Below the pieces are notes generated by a model that did not search any database, was not told the origin of the DNA, and worked only from the letters and a program-made list of their open reading frames with translations. The translations under genes were made by a program, and so were the position numbers. DNA of 64,000 bases from Bacteroidota bacterium (GTDB lineage Bacteria > Bacteroidota > Bacteroidia > Bacteroidales > JAGONC01), in NCBI GenBank assembly GCA_026391695.1, contig JAPLDP010000086.1, positions 1-64,000 on the forward strand. The letters are read 5' to 3'. The stretch's first letter is position 1. Every line of letters starts with the position of its first letter. Of the stretch, positions 17,370 to 26,681 are shown in pieces.

Positions 17370-18074
17370 ATGAAAAACCATTTAGTTCAGGCTTCGATGG
17401 TGATGGGCATTTTTTTGACAGCCTGTAATTTTTCATTGGGGCAGGAGCAGTTGAAGAATCCAGGATTTGAAAAATGGGAAATAATCAGAAATGGCATTGA
17501 AGAACCTATTGGTTGGACCTCGCTGAAGAACAGTGATGGCGGCTATTTCATGAACAGGCTTGCACCGGATGGCTTGATCAGGAGCACTGATGCCCATAAC
17601 GGAACATACTCCGTTAAATTGATCAACAAATCAACTATGAATGTTGTTGCAACGGGAACGTTGACCAATGGAGCCATACATCCTGATTTTAAACCGGAAA
17701 AAGGATATGTATACACCAATCCCAATGAAAGTAATTCATACACTCCTTTTACTTCGAGGCCTGATAGTCTTACAGGATGGTTTAAGTTTTTCCCGAAAGA
17801 GAATGATAAAATAATGGTTTGGGCAATACTGCACACAGGACAAGGATCCATACCTGAATTCGGGACCAAAGCAAACTGGATCGGTGAGGCATTATTTGTT
17901 TCGTCCCCTGTGACAACTGATAAATGGACAAGGTTCTCGGTTCCTTTTACATATTACAATAACCAGCGACCCCAACATATTTTAATCATTCTGAATTCAG
18001 GGTATGGCATTGATGCCATAGATGGAAGCGAAGCTTTATTTGACGATATTGAATTGATCTATAACAGGAAATGA
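17370..18074 (+). CDS. Secreted PCMD-like protein, paralogue of 13966-14907
   Basis: A 234-residue protein with an N-terminal signal (LTACNFSLGQ). It may be a lipoprotein, since LTAC resembles a lipobox. It aligns end to end with residues 25-228 of the protein at 13966-14907: NPGFE-WE, STDAHNGTYSVKLINKST, VATGTLTNG, PFTSRPDSLTGWFKFFP, WTRFSVPF, LNSGYG and LFDDIELIYN. It lacks the C-terminal sorting tail, so the two copies probably sit in different places: one exported by type IX secretion, one lipid-anchored or periplasmic. It starts 13 bp after the receptor. Confidence 0.7.
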   Translation: MKNHLVQASMVMGIFLTACNFSLGQEQLKNPGFEKWEIIRNGIEEPIGWTSLKNSDGGYFMNRLAPDGLIRSTDAHNGTYSVKLINKSTMNVVATGTLTNGAIHPDFKPEKGYVYTNPNESNSYTPFTSRPDSLTGWFKFFPKENDKIMVWAILHTGQGSIPEFGTKANWIGEALFVSSPVTTDKWTRFSVPFTYYNNQRPQHILIILNSGYGIDAIDGSEALFDDIELIYNRK

Positions 18075-18112
18075 CAGCATATCTCATACCTTATTGAGGG
18101 CATGAAATGATA

Positions 18113-18580
18113 TCAATTCTTTAGAAGGATTTCTGCTTCATCAATCGTCCACTTCATAAGCGTTTCATATTCTGCATCACTCATTCGCGCATCTTTATGC
18201 ATCCATAAATAAATTTTCAACGGCATGCTTCTTTCTTCAAGTTCGTCATGCATCTTGGAAAGCAGACTTATCCTCTTACGGGCGTCATAATTTGCCCATC
18301 CTGAGAAGTTGACATTTTCCTTCCCCTCTTTGATGTCCCTGTATAACAGCCATGATACAGGAGCTATCCTTCCATACCAGGGATAACGGGTATTATCAGA
18401 ATGACAATCATAGCACGACGTGACCAATCTGTTCCTGAGATCTAGTGGCAGCACTTTTGCCTGCGTCAAAAGGTCTGAATGATTATCATGATCACCACTG
18501 TTTTTCGCAGGCCGAAAAAACTGAATAATGATCAATAAAAGGATCAGAACCGAAAAGAAAGTATACAGAAATTTTTTCAT
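18113..18580 (-). CDS. Haem-binding domain protein (c-type, single CxxCH)
   Basis: A 155-residue protein with an N-terminal membrane anchor (residues 5-20). It has one CYDCH motif (56-60) for covalent haem attachment, followed by DNTRYPWYGRIAPVSWLL, characteristic of the small Haem_bd family of Bacteroidota. The rest is helical (SLLSKMHDELEERSMPL). It is probably a periplasmic electron carrier or haem sensor. It is convergent with the PCMD-like gene and lies downstream of nifJ on the same strand, 78 bp away. Confidence 0.85.
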   Translation of the reverse strand: MKKFLYTFFSVLILLLIIIQFFRPAKNSGDHDNHSDLLTQAKVLPLDLRNRLVTSCYDCHSDNTRYPWYGRIAPVSWLLYRDIKEGKENVNFSGWANYDARKRISLLSKMHDELEERSMPLKIYLWMHKDARMSDAEYETLMKWTIDEAEILLKN

Positions 18581-18658
18581 TTTTGAAAAATTGAGCTTAA
18601 ATTTTGCCTTATCATTTTTTGACTGGCTTGTATGGCAGTCAAAACAGGTTGGTCAATC

Positions 18659-21600
18659 CTATTTCTCAGAAAAATCCATATTAGCCAGTCTGGAATAATG
18701 CTTATAGCGCCATTTTGCGGTTCTTTCAGCCTCGCGGAAAAGGATGACAGCTTCTTCAGGGAATGCCTGCCTCAAAGACGTATATCGCACCTCCCCATTC
18801 AGGAAATCCTGAAATTTGCTCCAGTCGGGTTCTTTGGAATCCAGTTGAAATGGATTCTTACCTTCATTCTCAAGTAAAGGATTATAGCGGTAATTTTGCC
18901 AGTAGCCGGCCTCGACAGCTCTTTCCTGTTCTTCCTGTGTCTTGCTCATGCCTGCTCTCAGACCGTGGTTTATGCAAGGTGAATAAGCGATGATCAGTGA
19001 AGGTCCATGATATGCTTCTGCTTCCCTGATCGCCCTCAGTGTCTGTGACTGGCTTGCACCCATCGCGATCTGCGCCACATATACATAACCATAACTCATA
19101 GCCATGGCACCAAGATCCTTTTTCCTGACTTTCTTACCCGATGCTGCAAATTTGGCTACAGCGCCGACTGGGGTTGATTTTGAAGCCTGGCCTCCTGTAT
19201 TGGAGTAGACTTCAGTATCAAGCACCAGTATATTGATATCTTCACCTGCAGCGATCACATGATCCAGGCCACCATAACCGATATCATAAGCCCATCCGTC
19301 ACCACCGAACACCCAGATCGATTTTTTAACTAAGTACCGTTTAAGGGCAAGAATTTCCTTGACTGCCTGATGGAATTCATTTTTAAGAAGTGGCAATAGT
19401 TTTTCGGTAGCCTCTTTCGATTTTCGGGCATCATCTTTACCTTCAAGCCATAGTTTAAACACTTCCTGTGTGCCTGATGATACATTGTTCATATTCTCCT
19501 GCATCAACCTCGCTATTCGTTCCCTCATCTTTTTCACTGCTGTAACCATTCCGAATCCATATTCAGCATTGTCTTCGAAGAGCGAATTAGCCCAGGCAGG
19601 GCCATAACCGCTCAGCTTGTTGACCGTATAAGGTGTGGATGGTGCTGAACCGCCCCAGATGGATGAACAGCCGGTAGCGTTGGCAACCATCATCCTCTCT
19701 CCGAACAATTGGGTGATCAGTTTCACATAAGGTGTTTCACCGCATCCGGCGCAGGCACCCGAAAATTCAAAGAGAGGCTGGGCAAACTGGCTGTTTTTGA
19801 CATTCAGTTCTCTATTAACGATATTCTCTTTATAGATGACGTGGGTTTCAAGATAATTCCAGCGTTCTATTTCGCCTATTTGCGTTCCCAGAGGTTTCAT
19901 GACCAGGGCCTTTTCTTTTGACGGACAATTATCGGCGCAGTTTCCGCAGCCGGTGCAGTCAAGGGGTGAAACCTGAATACGGAAATTCAGCCCGGCAAAG
20001 GTCTTGGGGATGGCTGTGATGGTTACTGTTCCTTTCGGGGCCTTTTTAAGCTCTTCTTCTGTTAACAGGAACGGGCGTATAGATGCATGAGGGCATACAT
20101 AGGCACATTGGTTACACTGTATACAGTTTGCCGGGATCCATACCGGGATATTGACGGCAATGCCTCTTTTTTCATAGGCCGCTGTTCCCGGTGGAAATGT
20201 GCCATCTTCCCTGCCTGCAAAGGCACTCACCGGAAGATCGTCACCTTTCATGGCATTGATGGGCTCTACCATTTTGCTGATGAATTCGGGAACATTCCGG
20301 ACACCTGAATCCTGTTCTTTCACTTTAATCTGTGCCCATTCTTTCGGCACGTCAATTTTAACAACCTCTCCCCCCCTGTCGACGGAGGCAAAATTCATCC
20401 TGACAATATCTTCGCCTTTCTTTCCAAATGACTTGATGATGGCTTTTTTCATTTCAGCCACCGCCTGTTCATAGGGGATCACATTGGATATTTTGAAAAA
20501 TGTTGATTGCATGATGGTATTTGTCCTGGTCCCCAGCCCCAGTTCTTCAGCAATTTTTGTCGCGTTGATAATAAAGAATTGTATATTATTATCGGCCAGG
20601 TACTTTTTTATATTATCCGGAAGTCTTCGCTTGGTTTCCTCAACATCCCATATGCTGTTAAACAGGAAGGTGCCTCCCTTTTTCAGACCCTTCAGCATAT
20701 CATACTTATCAAGATAGGAAGGGACATGACAAGCCACGAAGTCAGGCATGGTGACCAGATATGTTGACTGAATGGGATTGTCGCCAAACCTGAGGTGCGA
20801 TGTGGTGATACCGCCTGATTTCTTGGAGTCATACGCAAAGTAAGCCTGGACATATTTTGGCGTGGTATCACCGATGATTTTTATGGAGTTTTTATTCGCT
20901 CCCACAGTTCCGTCAGCGCCAATCCCATAAAATTTGGCTTCATAAGTCCCCTTTGTCGATGTGTTGATTTCAGGAATTAATGGCAAGGACGAAAAGTTGA
21001 CATCATCCACAATACTGATGGTAAAATGGTTTTTAGGGTCCTTCATTTTAAGGTTTTCAAAGACTGACAGGACATGTGCCGGTGTTGTGTCTTTGGAGCT
21101 AAGGCCATAACGTCCGCCCACGATCAGGGGGCGTTCTTTCTTATCGAAGAACATTTCCTTGATTTCGAGGTACAAGGGTTCACCTGGGGCTCCCGGTTCT
21201 TTGGTCCGGTCAAGAACAGCTATTCTCTTCACACTTTTCGGGAAAACCCTGAAGAAGTATTTCTCCGAAAAGGGACGATAGAGATGACAAGTTATCAGGC
21301 CGACTTTTTCACCCTTTTTAATGAGATAATCCACCACTTCCCTTGTCGTTTCAGTTACGCTGGCCATTGCAATGATGATATGCTCGGCATCAGGAGATCC
21401 ATAATAGGTAAAGGGGTGGTATTCGCGACCAGTGAGCTTCAATATTTCCTGCATGTATTCTTCAACGATATCGGCCACTGGTTCATAAAATCTGCCGCCG
21501 GCTTCCTTAGCCTGGAAAAAGATATCAGGATTCTGTGCTGTGCCCCTGGTGACCGGATTTTCGGGATTCAGGGCCTTATCTCTGAAAGCCTGAAGGGCTT

Positions 21601-22198
21601 TTGTATCCATGAGACCTGCAAGGTCTTCAGTGTTAAGGGCTTCAATCTTCTGGATTTCATGTGAAGAGCGGAAACCATCGAAGAAATGAAGGAATGGCAC
21701 TCTCGATTTGATGGCTGTAAGATGGGCAACAGCAGCAAGGTCCATAATCTGCTGTATGCTGCTGCTGGCCAGCATGGCAAAACCTGTCTGCCTGACGGCA
21801 TATACGTCACCGTGGTCGCCAAAAATCGAGAGAGCATGAGCTGCGACAGTCCGTGCACTGACATGGAATACAGCCGGCAGGAGTTCCCCTGCTATTTTGT
21901 ACATATTGGGTATCATCAGCAATAAACCCTGGGAGGCGGTATATGTTGTGGTCAATGCGCCGGCTTGTAATGCACCATGAACAGCACCGGCAGCACCGGC
22001 TTCGGATTGCATCTCCCTGACATCGACAATCTCGTTAAAAATATTTTTCCTTCCCGTTGCAGCCCATTCATCAATATATTCAGCCATTGTTGAAGAAGGT
22101 GTTATCGGATAAATGCAAGCCACCTCACTGAACATATATGCGACATGTGAAGCCGCCATATTACCATCACAGGTAATGAATTTCTTCTTTTTTGTCAT
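18659..22198 (-). CDS. nifJ: Pyruvate:ferredoxin (flavodoxin) oxidoreductase
   Basis: A 1179-residue single-chain enzyme that oxidises pyruvate to acetyl-CoA and CO2, reducing ferredoxin. The N-terminal pyruvate-binding domain has YPITPSSTMAEYIDEWA. The middle has the gamma domain and two 4Fe-4S ferredoxin motifs (CIQCNQCAYVCPHA and CTGCGNCADNCPS). The C-terminal thiamine-diphosphate domain has ATGCSSIWGGSAPSTPY, GDGWAYDIGYGGLDH and DTEVYSNTGGQ. Length and order match the family. It marks anaerobic or microaerobic carbon metabolism. It is divergent from a DHOD-like gene across a 224-bp gap. Confidence 0.97.
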   Translation of the reverse strand: MTKKKKFITCDGNMAASHVAYMFSEVACIYPITPSSTMAEYIDEWAATGRKNIFNEIVDVREMQSEAGAAGAVHGALQAGALTTTYTASQGLLLMIPNMYKIAGELLPAVFHVSARTVAAHALSIFGDHGDVYAVRQTGFAMLASSSIQQIMDLAAVAHLTAIKSRVPFLHFFDGFRSSHEIQKIEALNTEDLAGLMDTKALQAFRDKALNPENPVTRGTAQNPDIFFQAKEAGGRFYEPVADIVEEYMQEILKLTGREYHPFTYYGSPDAEHIIIAMASVTETTREVVDYLIKKGEKVGLITCHLYRPFSEKYFFRVFPKSVKRIAVLDRTKEPGAPGEPLYLEIKEMFFDKKERPLIVGGRYGLSSKDTTPAHVLSVFENLKMKDPKNHFTISIVDDVNFSSLPLIPEINTSTKGTYEAKFYGIGADGTVGANKNSIKIIGDTTPKYVQAYFAYDSKKSGGITTSHLRFGDNPIQSTYLVTMPDFVACHVPSYLDKYDMLKGLKKGGTFLFNSIWDVEETKRRLPDNIKKYLADNNIQFFIINATKIAEELGLGTRTNTIMQSTFFKISNVIPYEQAVAEMKKAIIKSFGKKGEDIVRMNFASVDRGGEVVKIDVPKEWAQIKVKEQDSGVRNVPEFISKMVEPINAMKGDDLPVSAFAGREDGTFPPGTAAYEKRGIAVNIPVWIPANCIQCNQCAYVCPHASIRPFLLTEEELKKAPKGTVTITAIPKTFAGLNFRIQVSPLDCTGCGNCADNCPSKEKALVMKPLGTQIGEIERWNYLETHVIYKENIVNRELNVKNSQFAQPLFEFSGACAGCGETPYVKLITQLFGERMMVANATGCSSIWGGSAPSTPYTVNKLSGYGPAWANSLFEDNAEYGFGMVTAVKKMRERIARLMQENMNNVSSGTQEVFKLWLEGKDDARKSKEATEKLLPLLKNEFHQAVKEILALKRYLVKKSIWVFGGDGWAYDIGYGGLDHVIAAGEDINILVLDTEVYSNTGGQASKSTPVGAVAKFAASGKKVRKKDLGAMAMSYGYVYVAQIAMGASQSQTLRAIREAEAYHGPSLIIAYSPCINHGLRAGMSKTQEEQERAVEAGYWQNYRYNPLLENEGKNPFQLDSKEPDWSKFQDFLNGEVRYTSLRQAFPEEAVILFREAERTAKWRYKHYSRLANMDFSEK

Positions 22199-22361
22199 AC
22201 TAAGAATAATTTATGTTAACAAAAGTCTTTGATATTTAGATGTTTTGAATTTTCAGCCGTGGCGAAATTATAAAATTTCAATCAATCCTGTGAATAAATT
22301 AACAGGAATTTAAACTTCAGTGGCACTTATTTAAATTCATTTTAGATTATTGAAATCAATT

Positions 22362-22392
22362 GTTGAAGTATATAAATATTTTAATATATTTG
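22362..22392 (+). promoter_or_regulatory. Promoter of the DHOD-like gene
   Basis: GTTG (22362-22365), 19 bases, TATATTTG (22385-22392), an exact -7 box and a near -33 box. Transcription would start near 22398, which rules out upstream start codons and supports ATG 22423. Confidence 0.65.
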
Positions 22393-22422
22393 TCCGTCAA
22401 TAAGTTAAAAATATTACGATAT

Positions 22423-23436
22423 ATGGTTGACCTAAGAACCAAATACATGGGTTTAGAACTGAAAAATCCGATCATCATGGGTGCATGTAACCTCGTAACA
22501 GATCCGGATTTTTTAAAAAAGATCGAAGAAGCCGGCGCAGCGGCTGTTGTTTACAAATCCTTATTTGAAGAGCAAATCCAGCTCGAAAGCCTGGATCTAT
22601 CCCAACAGCTTGACGAATACCGCGAACGTAATGCCGAAATGATATCGCTCTTTCCAAATCTTGAACATGCCGGTCCGAAAGAATTTCTGATGAACCTGAA
22701 AAAAGCCAGGGAAGTTCTGCATATTCCTTTGATCGCCAGTCTTAACTGCATATATTTAGAAAGCTGGGAAGAATATGCACTATTGCTCGAAGAAATAGGA
22801 GTTGATGGACTTGAATTAAATCTTTATTCCACGCCTGTTGACTTTAATTTACCTGGTGTAGAAATCAGCGAGGGACAACTGGAAATCGTCAGAACCGTGA
22901 AAAGAGTGGTGTCGATCCCTATCAGTGTCAAATTAAGCCCCTATTACACCAATCCATTGTTCGTAATAAAGAGAATGGATAATCTCGGATTAAACGGGGT
23001 CGTGCTGTTTAACCGCTTATTCCAGCCGGATATTGACATTGACATTGAAGAGAATTATTTCCCGTATAATCTCAGTGTGCAGCAGGATAACCGATTATCG
23101 TTGCGGTTTGCAGGCTTGCTATACGGCAATATCAATGCCTCCTTATGTTGCAACACCGGCATCTTGACAGGTGAAGATGTGATCAGCATGATTCTGGCAG
23201 GCGCCGACTGTGTGCAGGTGGTAAGCACCATTTATAAAAACCATGCAGGGCAGATCGGCATAATGCTGAATGACATGACACAATGGATGGAGTCGAAGAA
23301 GTATAAGACCATTAATGATTTCAGAGGTAAGTTATCCAGGAAAAACACTACAGATCCGTTTGCTTATAAACGGGCTCAGTATGTCGATATCCTGCTGAAA
23401 TCGGATGAGATTTTTAAAAGGTATCCGATGAGATGA
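22423..23436 (+). CDS. Dihydroorotate dehydrogenase-like flavoprotein
   Basis: A 337-residue FMN TIM-barrel protein. It opens MVDLRTKYMGLELKNPIIMG, the usual family start, and has SLNC and LELNLYSTP, the SVKLSPYYTNP segment after the middle beta strand, and GADCVQVVSTIYKNH near the C-terminus. It belongs to the class called dihydroorotate dehydrogenase-like, whose members often neighbour nifJ and whose reaction is uncertain. It is not pyrD by context: no pyrimidine genes are nearby. A fumarate- or ferredoxin-linked dehydrogenase role is possible. Confidence 0.8.
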   Translation: MVDLRTKYMGLELKNPIIMGACNLVTDPDFLKKIEEAGAAAVVYKSLFEEQIQLESLDLSQQLDEYRERNAEMISLFPNLEHAGPKEFLMNLKKAREVLHIPLIASLNCIYLESWEEYALLLEEIGVDGLELNLYSTPVDFNLPGVEISEGQLEIVRTVKRVVSIPISVKLSPYYTNPLFVIKRMDNLGLNGVVLFNRLFQPDIDIDIEENYFPYNLSVQQDNRLSLRFAGLLYGNINASLCCNTGILTGEDVISMILAGADCVQVVSTIYKNHAGQIGIMLNDMTQWMESKKYKTINDFRGKLSRKNTTDPFAYKRAQYVDILLKSDEIFKRYPMR

Positions 23437-23482
23437 TCCCCAGTAAAGTTTTCACCTGAATGAAAATAAAAAATTCAGGTGA

Positions 23483-25123
23483 TTAGAACGGAAAGTCTTC
23501 CTTAAAATCCACTTTCTTTTCAATTTTAATATTAACAGGTAACTTAGCAATCAGATGCACAGGATTGGCATCCACCACGATGGCTTTGGGATCAGTAGGG
23601 CAGGCATATTCACAGGCGCCGCAACCGACACATATTTCATTATTTACTTCAGGGATCGTCAATCCGTATTGATACGGAACCATGGCAACGGCTTTTGTCG
23701 GACAATGTTCCGAACAAGCTCCGCAGGCGGTATTCTTTGTGTCGACGATACACTCTTTTTTGATAAACCGTGATTTTCCGATCTGGATTGTCTTCTTCTC
23801 GTCAATAGTAAGCGGTAGTATGGCACCTGTGGGGCATATCAGGGTACATAACACACAGTCATAGGTGCAGAAACTGACATGATAATCCATTTTGGGCTGC
23901 ATGATGCCTGTCAATCCATAATCCTTTATTGCCGGCTGGATGACCTGGGCAGGACAAGTAGCTATGCACAGATGACATGCTGTGCAGACCTGGACAAAAT
24001 GGGCCTGGCTGACAGAACCTGGCGGTGTTACAGGTTGTACATGTGGATTCACACCCTGAGGATCAGACAGATTGACTCCTTCATTTGCAAGAGTGCTGTC
24101 AGAATCACTTTCAGGCTGTGGATGCCGGCCATATAAATAACCAAATATGCCCATTATCAATGCACCGGAGGTCAGAAAGAAACGATGCCTGGCCATAGTA
24201 AATTCACCTGTATCAGAAGGGTCGATAAAATCTTCCTTCCTCCTGATCTTTATTTGGCTTCCTTTAAAAAATGAAAATTTATAGTTTACTCCATCAGAAG
24301 GACATGTTTTCAGGCAATCGAAGCAGTCTATACAGCGGGTGATATCCATGGTCCTGTTCCTGCTGTCGATGCATCCGCCCTTGCATTTCACCTGGCAGGC
24401 ACCACAGCTGTTACACAGGGCCTGATCCAGCGTTATCCTGAATAGTGAGATTTTTGATAGATACCCCAATAATGTTCCGACAGGACAAATCAGATTGCAG
24501 TATTGTCTGCCCCTCACCACCGAGAAGATAACGACTATACATAAAAACAACAGCGCAAAGGATAATGAAAAGATGCTCACTTTCTTCAATTCAACAGGAG
24601 TCAGGAAAGATATAGTCTGATCCCCCAACAGATAAACCATTAAATTATTCAGGCCAATTAATGCAGGCTTGAACAGGTTGGTCATCATCTTGCCGAAGAT
24701 GCTCCAGGGATCAAGCAGATTCAACAGGAAAGTTGAACCCGCAAGAATAAAAATGATAGTTAGTAATAGGATACAAATCCGAACAACTTGCTGTGCCTTA
24801 AGAAACCGGAATTTTTTTCTGCGGAAAAATCTTCTCCTAAAATAAATGATCATATCCTGCAATGTTCCAAGAGGGCAAATCGTTGAACAATAGATTCTTC
24901 CAAATAAAACAGTCAAAATCAAGACGATAAGAAATCCAAATGCAGCGAAGCTAAGAAGAGTGAAAAATTTGATGAGAGAAGGTGCAAATTGCAGAAAAAC
25001 GACCCCGCTGATAAACCCCGGTGTTACAATTCCTTTAATATTCAGAAAGATCAGGATGGTGAGAAGGAAAAACAGTAATGAAACAGCTATCCGAATCCCT
25101 TTGAGCCAGTTTCGTTTCATCAC
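23483..25123 (-). CDS. Membrane polyferredoxin, NapH/RnfB-like
   Basis: A 546-residue iron-sulfur protein. Five or so membrane helices lie in the first 230 residues, with two CPxGT motifs (CPLGTLQDMIIYF and CPVGTLLGYL) typical of NapH and CcoG relatives. Then come two clusters (CNSCGACQVKC, CIDCFDCLKTCP), a further helix near 310-330, and four more cluster motifs (CTACHLCIATCP, CVLCTLICP, CGACSEHCP, CVGCGACEYACP). That makes about six 4Fe-4S clusters in one chain. It starts one base after the DUF362 gene stops, so they form an operon. It likely passes electrons between the membrane quinone pool and a soluble partner; which partner is unknown. Confidence 0.85.
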   Translation of the reverse strand: MMKRNWLKGIRIAVSLLFFLLTILIFLNIKGIVTPGFISGVVFLQFAPSLIKFFTLLSFAAFGFLIVLILTVLFGRIYCSTICPLGTLQDMIIYFRRRFFRRKKFRFLKAQQVVRICILLLTIIFILAGSTFLLNLLDPWSIFGKMMTNLFKPALIGLNNLMVYLLGDQTISFLTPVELKKVSIFSLSFALLFLCIVVIFSVVRGRQYCNLICPVGTLLGYLSKISLFRITLDQALCNSCGACQVKCKGGCIDSRNRTMDITRCIDCFDCLKTCPSDGVNYKFSFFKGSQIKIRRKEDFIDPSDTGEFTMARHRFFLTSGALIMGIFGYLYGRHPQPESDSDSTLANEGVNLSDPQGVNPHVQPVTPPGSVSQAHFVQVCTACHLCIATCPAQVIQPAIKDYGLTGIMQPKMDYHVSFCTYDCVLCTLICPTGAILPLTIDEKKTIQIGKSRFIKKECIVDTKNTACGACSEHCPTKAVAMVPYQYGLTIPEVNNEICVGCGACEYACPTDPKAIVVDANPVHLIAKLPVNIKIEKKVDFKEDFPF

Positions 25124-25124
25124 A

Positions 25125-26048
25125 TCACAGGATAATCCTTTTAATATTGAGGCTATCCAATTTGGTGGTTCCCAGCTTCATTTCCTCGGCTATCCGGATA
25201 TAACCTATATCATAAGGATCTGATCCGAATATTTTTGCTGCTGCAGCGTCAACAGCAACCATATCGGGAGAGAGGAGCAATTGTTTCATCAGAGAAATGT
25301 CGTCAACAGAAACACCGCGAGGTCCGTTCTTCAGCATCACTCTGTATGCATCCACAATATTCAGGTCGGGTTTGCGGTATGAAGCAAAGTCTGCTATACA
25401 CTGGTGCAGGTCATTGCGATGCCAGAATCCTCTGTCCCACACCTCACCCATGCGGTTCTTCATGGCAATGGTCAGACGGGTTGAGGAATGGTGTTTTAAC
25501 ACAGGCACGTTTATAAGGACATCGGATTCGAGAATGAGCTCATGCACTTTAGCTTCTCTCAGTTTTTTACCCTTGGGAATTGTTACATTTTGATAATAGG
25601 ATTCCGTATTGCCGGGAACGATTTTTCCGCCGGCATCTTTCACAGCTTTTTCAATGCCGCTGTTGGAGTAACATTTTTCCCATTGATCGCAGGGATTATC
25701 GAAGACATATACTTCTTTTGCCCCGGCATTGAAGCAATGTTCAACAATGCGTTTCATAAGCATGGGATTAGTGTTGCCAGCCCTTTCAGGTGATACGTCC
25801 CAGCCCATGTTAGGTTTGACGACGACTTTCTGTCCTTTTTTAACGAACGTACCCATACCTCCCATAGCTTCAATGGCTTTGTCGAACATGACTTCCGGTT
25901 CGCCTCCCTTGACAGCGACCATGTCGAATGGTAATCCCGGAACATAGGGCGTACCGGCAAAGAGTTTTGTAAATCCCCCAATCGACATAGTGGCACCGGC
26001 TGCAACACCCGCACCAAGGGTCTTTTTTATGAAATCTCTTCTTTTCAT
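25125..26048 (-). CDS. DUF362 protein with Tat signal
   Basis: A 307-residue protein with a twin-arginine leader (MKRRDFIKKTLG, then a hydrophobic stretch), so it is folded in the cytoplasm and exported. The rest is the DUF362 domain, with VVVKPNMGWDVSPERAGNTNP, VLKHHSSTRLTIAMKNRMG and a C-terminal DPYDIGYI stretch. DUF362 proteins often carry or accompany iron-sulfur ferredoxin domains; here the ferredoxin part is the next gene. Function unknown in the family. It opens the two-gene operon. Confidence 0.85.
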   Translation of the reverse strand: MKRRDFIKKTLGAGVAAGATMSIGGFTKLFAGTPYVPGLPFDMVAVKGGEPEVMFDKAIEAMGGMGTFVKKGQKVVVKPNMGWDVSPERAGNTNPMLMKRIVEHCFNAGAKEVYVFDNPCDQWEKCYSNSGIEKAVKDAGGKIVPGNTESYYQNVTIPKGKKLREAKVHELILESDVLINVPVLKHHSSTRLTIAMKNRMGEVWDRGFWHRNDLHQCIADFASYRKPDLNIVDAYRVMLKNGPRGVSVDDISLMKQLLLSPDMVAVDAAAAKIFGSDPYDIGYIRIAEEMKLGTTKLDSLNIKRIIL

Positions 26049-26133
26049 GATTGTTCACATTTTCATCATCAAACAGGATAACCTTCCTGTATTGATTTAT
26101 GAATATTTTTGCAAAATATTTTTCTTCAAAAAT

Positions 26134-26664
26134 ATGAAAAACTTATCGAATAACTTTGACAGGAGAACATTTATTCAAACCGCACTTTTCAACATTCTGG
26201 CGTTTGGATTTGTATTTGCCATACCTTATGTTTCGAAGTATACCGGAATTCCCTTTTATGTCATAGAACCGATGCGGCTGGCCGTTATTCTGGCCATAGC
26301 CCATATGAACCGATGGAATGCATATATTCTTGCCCTGGTTCTGCCTTTGTTCATGTTTCTGACAGCCATGCATCCTTCGGTGTATAAAACACTCCTGCTG
26401 GGTTTAGAGTTATTGCTCAACGCCGGTTTATTTTATTTTCTGGTGAAAAAGATTAAGAATGCCTTTTTCACTATGTTGATCAGCATCGTTGCCGGTAAGA
26501 TGATTTATTATGGATTGAAGTATTTATTCATTGATATACAATTAATTGAAGGCCCATTGGTTTCAACTCCAATCATGTATCAACTTCTGACTACTTTCGT
26601 TTACAGTGGATATATTTATCTCATTCTGAGGCTGAGGGAAAGTCGGAAATCAAAAGAAGTTTAA
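26134..26664 (+). CDS. Integral membrane protein, unknown function
   Basis: A 176-residue protein from ATG 26134; the longer upstream frame overlaps the divergent DUF362 gene and is unlikely. About five membrane helices (FNILAFGFVFAIPYVSK; LAVILAIAH; YILALVLPLFMFLTAMH; LLLGLELLLNAGLFYFLV; FTMLISIVAGKMIYYG). The compact hydrophobic pattern recalls substrate-binding S components of ECF transporters, but no motif proves this. It converges on the second anti-sigma-like gene with 17 bp between. Confidence 0.7.
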   Translation: MKNLSNNFDRRTFIQTALFNILAFGFVFAIPYVSKYTGIPFYVIEPMRLAVILAIAHMNRWNAYILALVLPLFMFLTAMHPSVYKTLLLGLELLLNAGLFYFLVKKIKNAFFTMLISIVAGKMIYYGLKYLFIDIQLIEGPLVSTPIMYQLLTTFVYSGYIYLILRLRESRKSKEV

Positions 26665-26681
26665 GGCTGTTTGTTAAGCGT

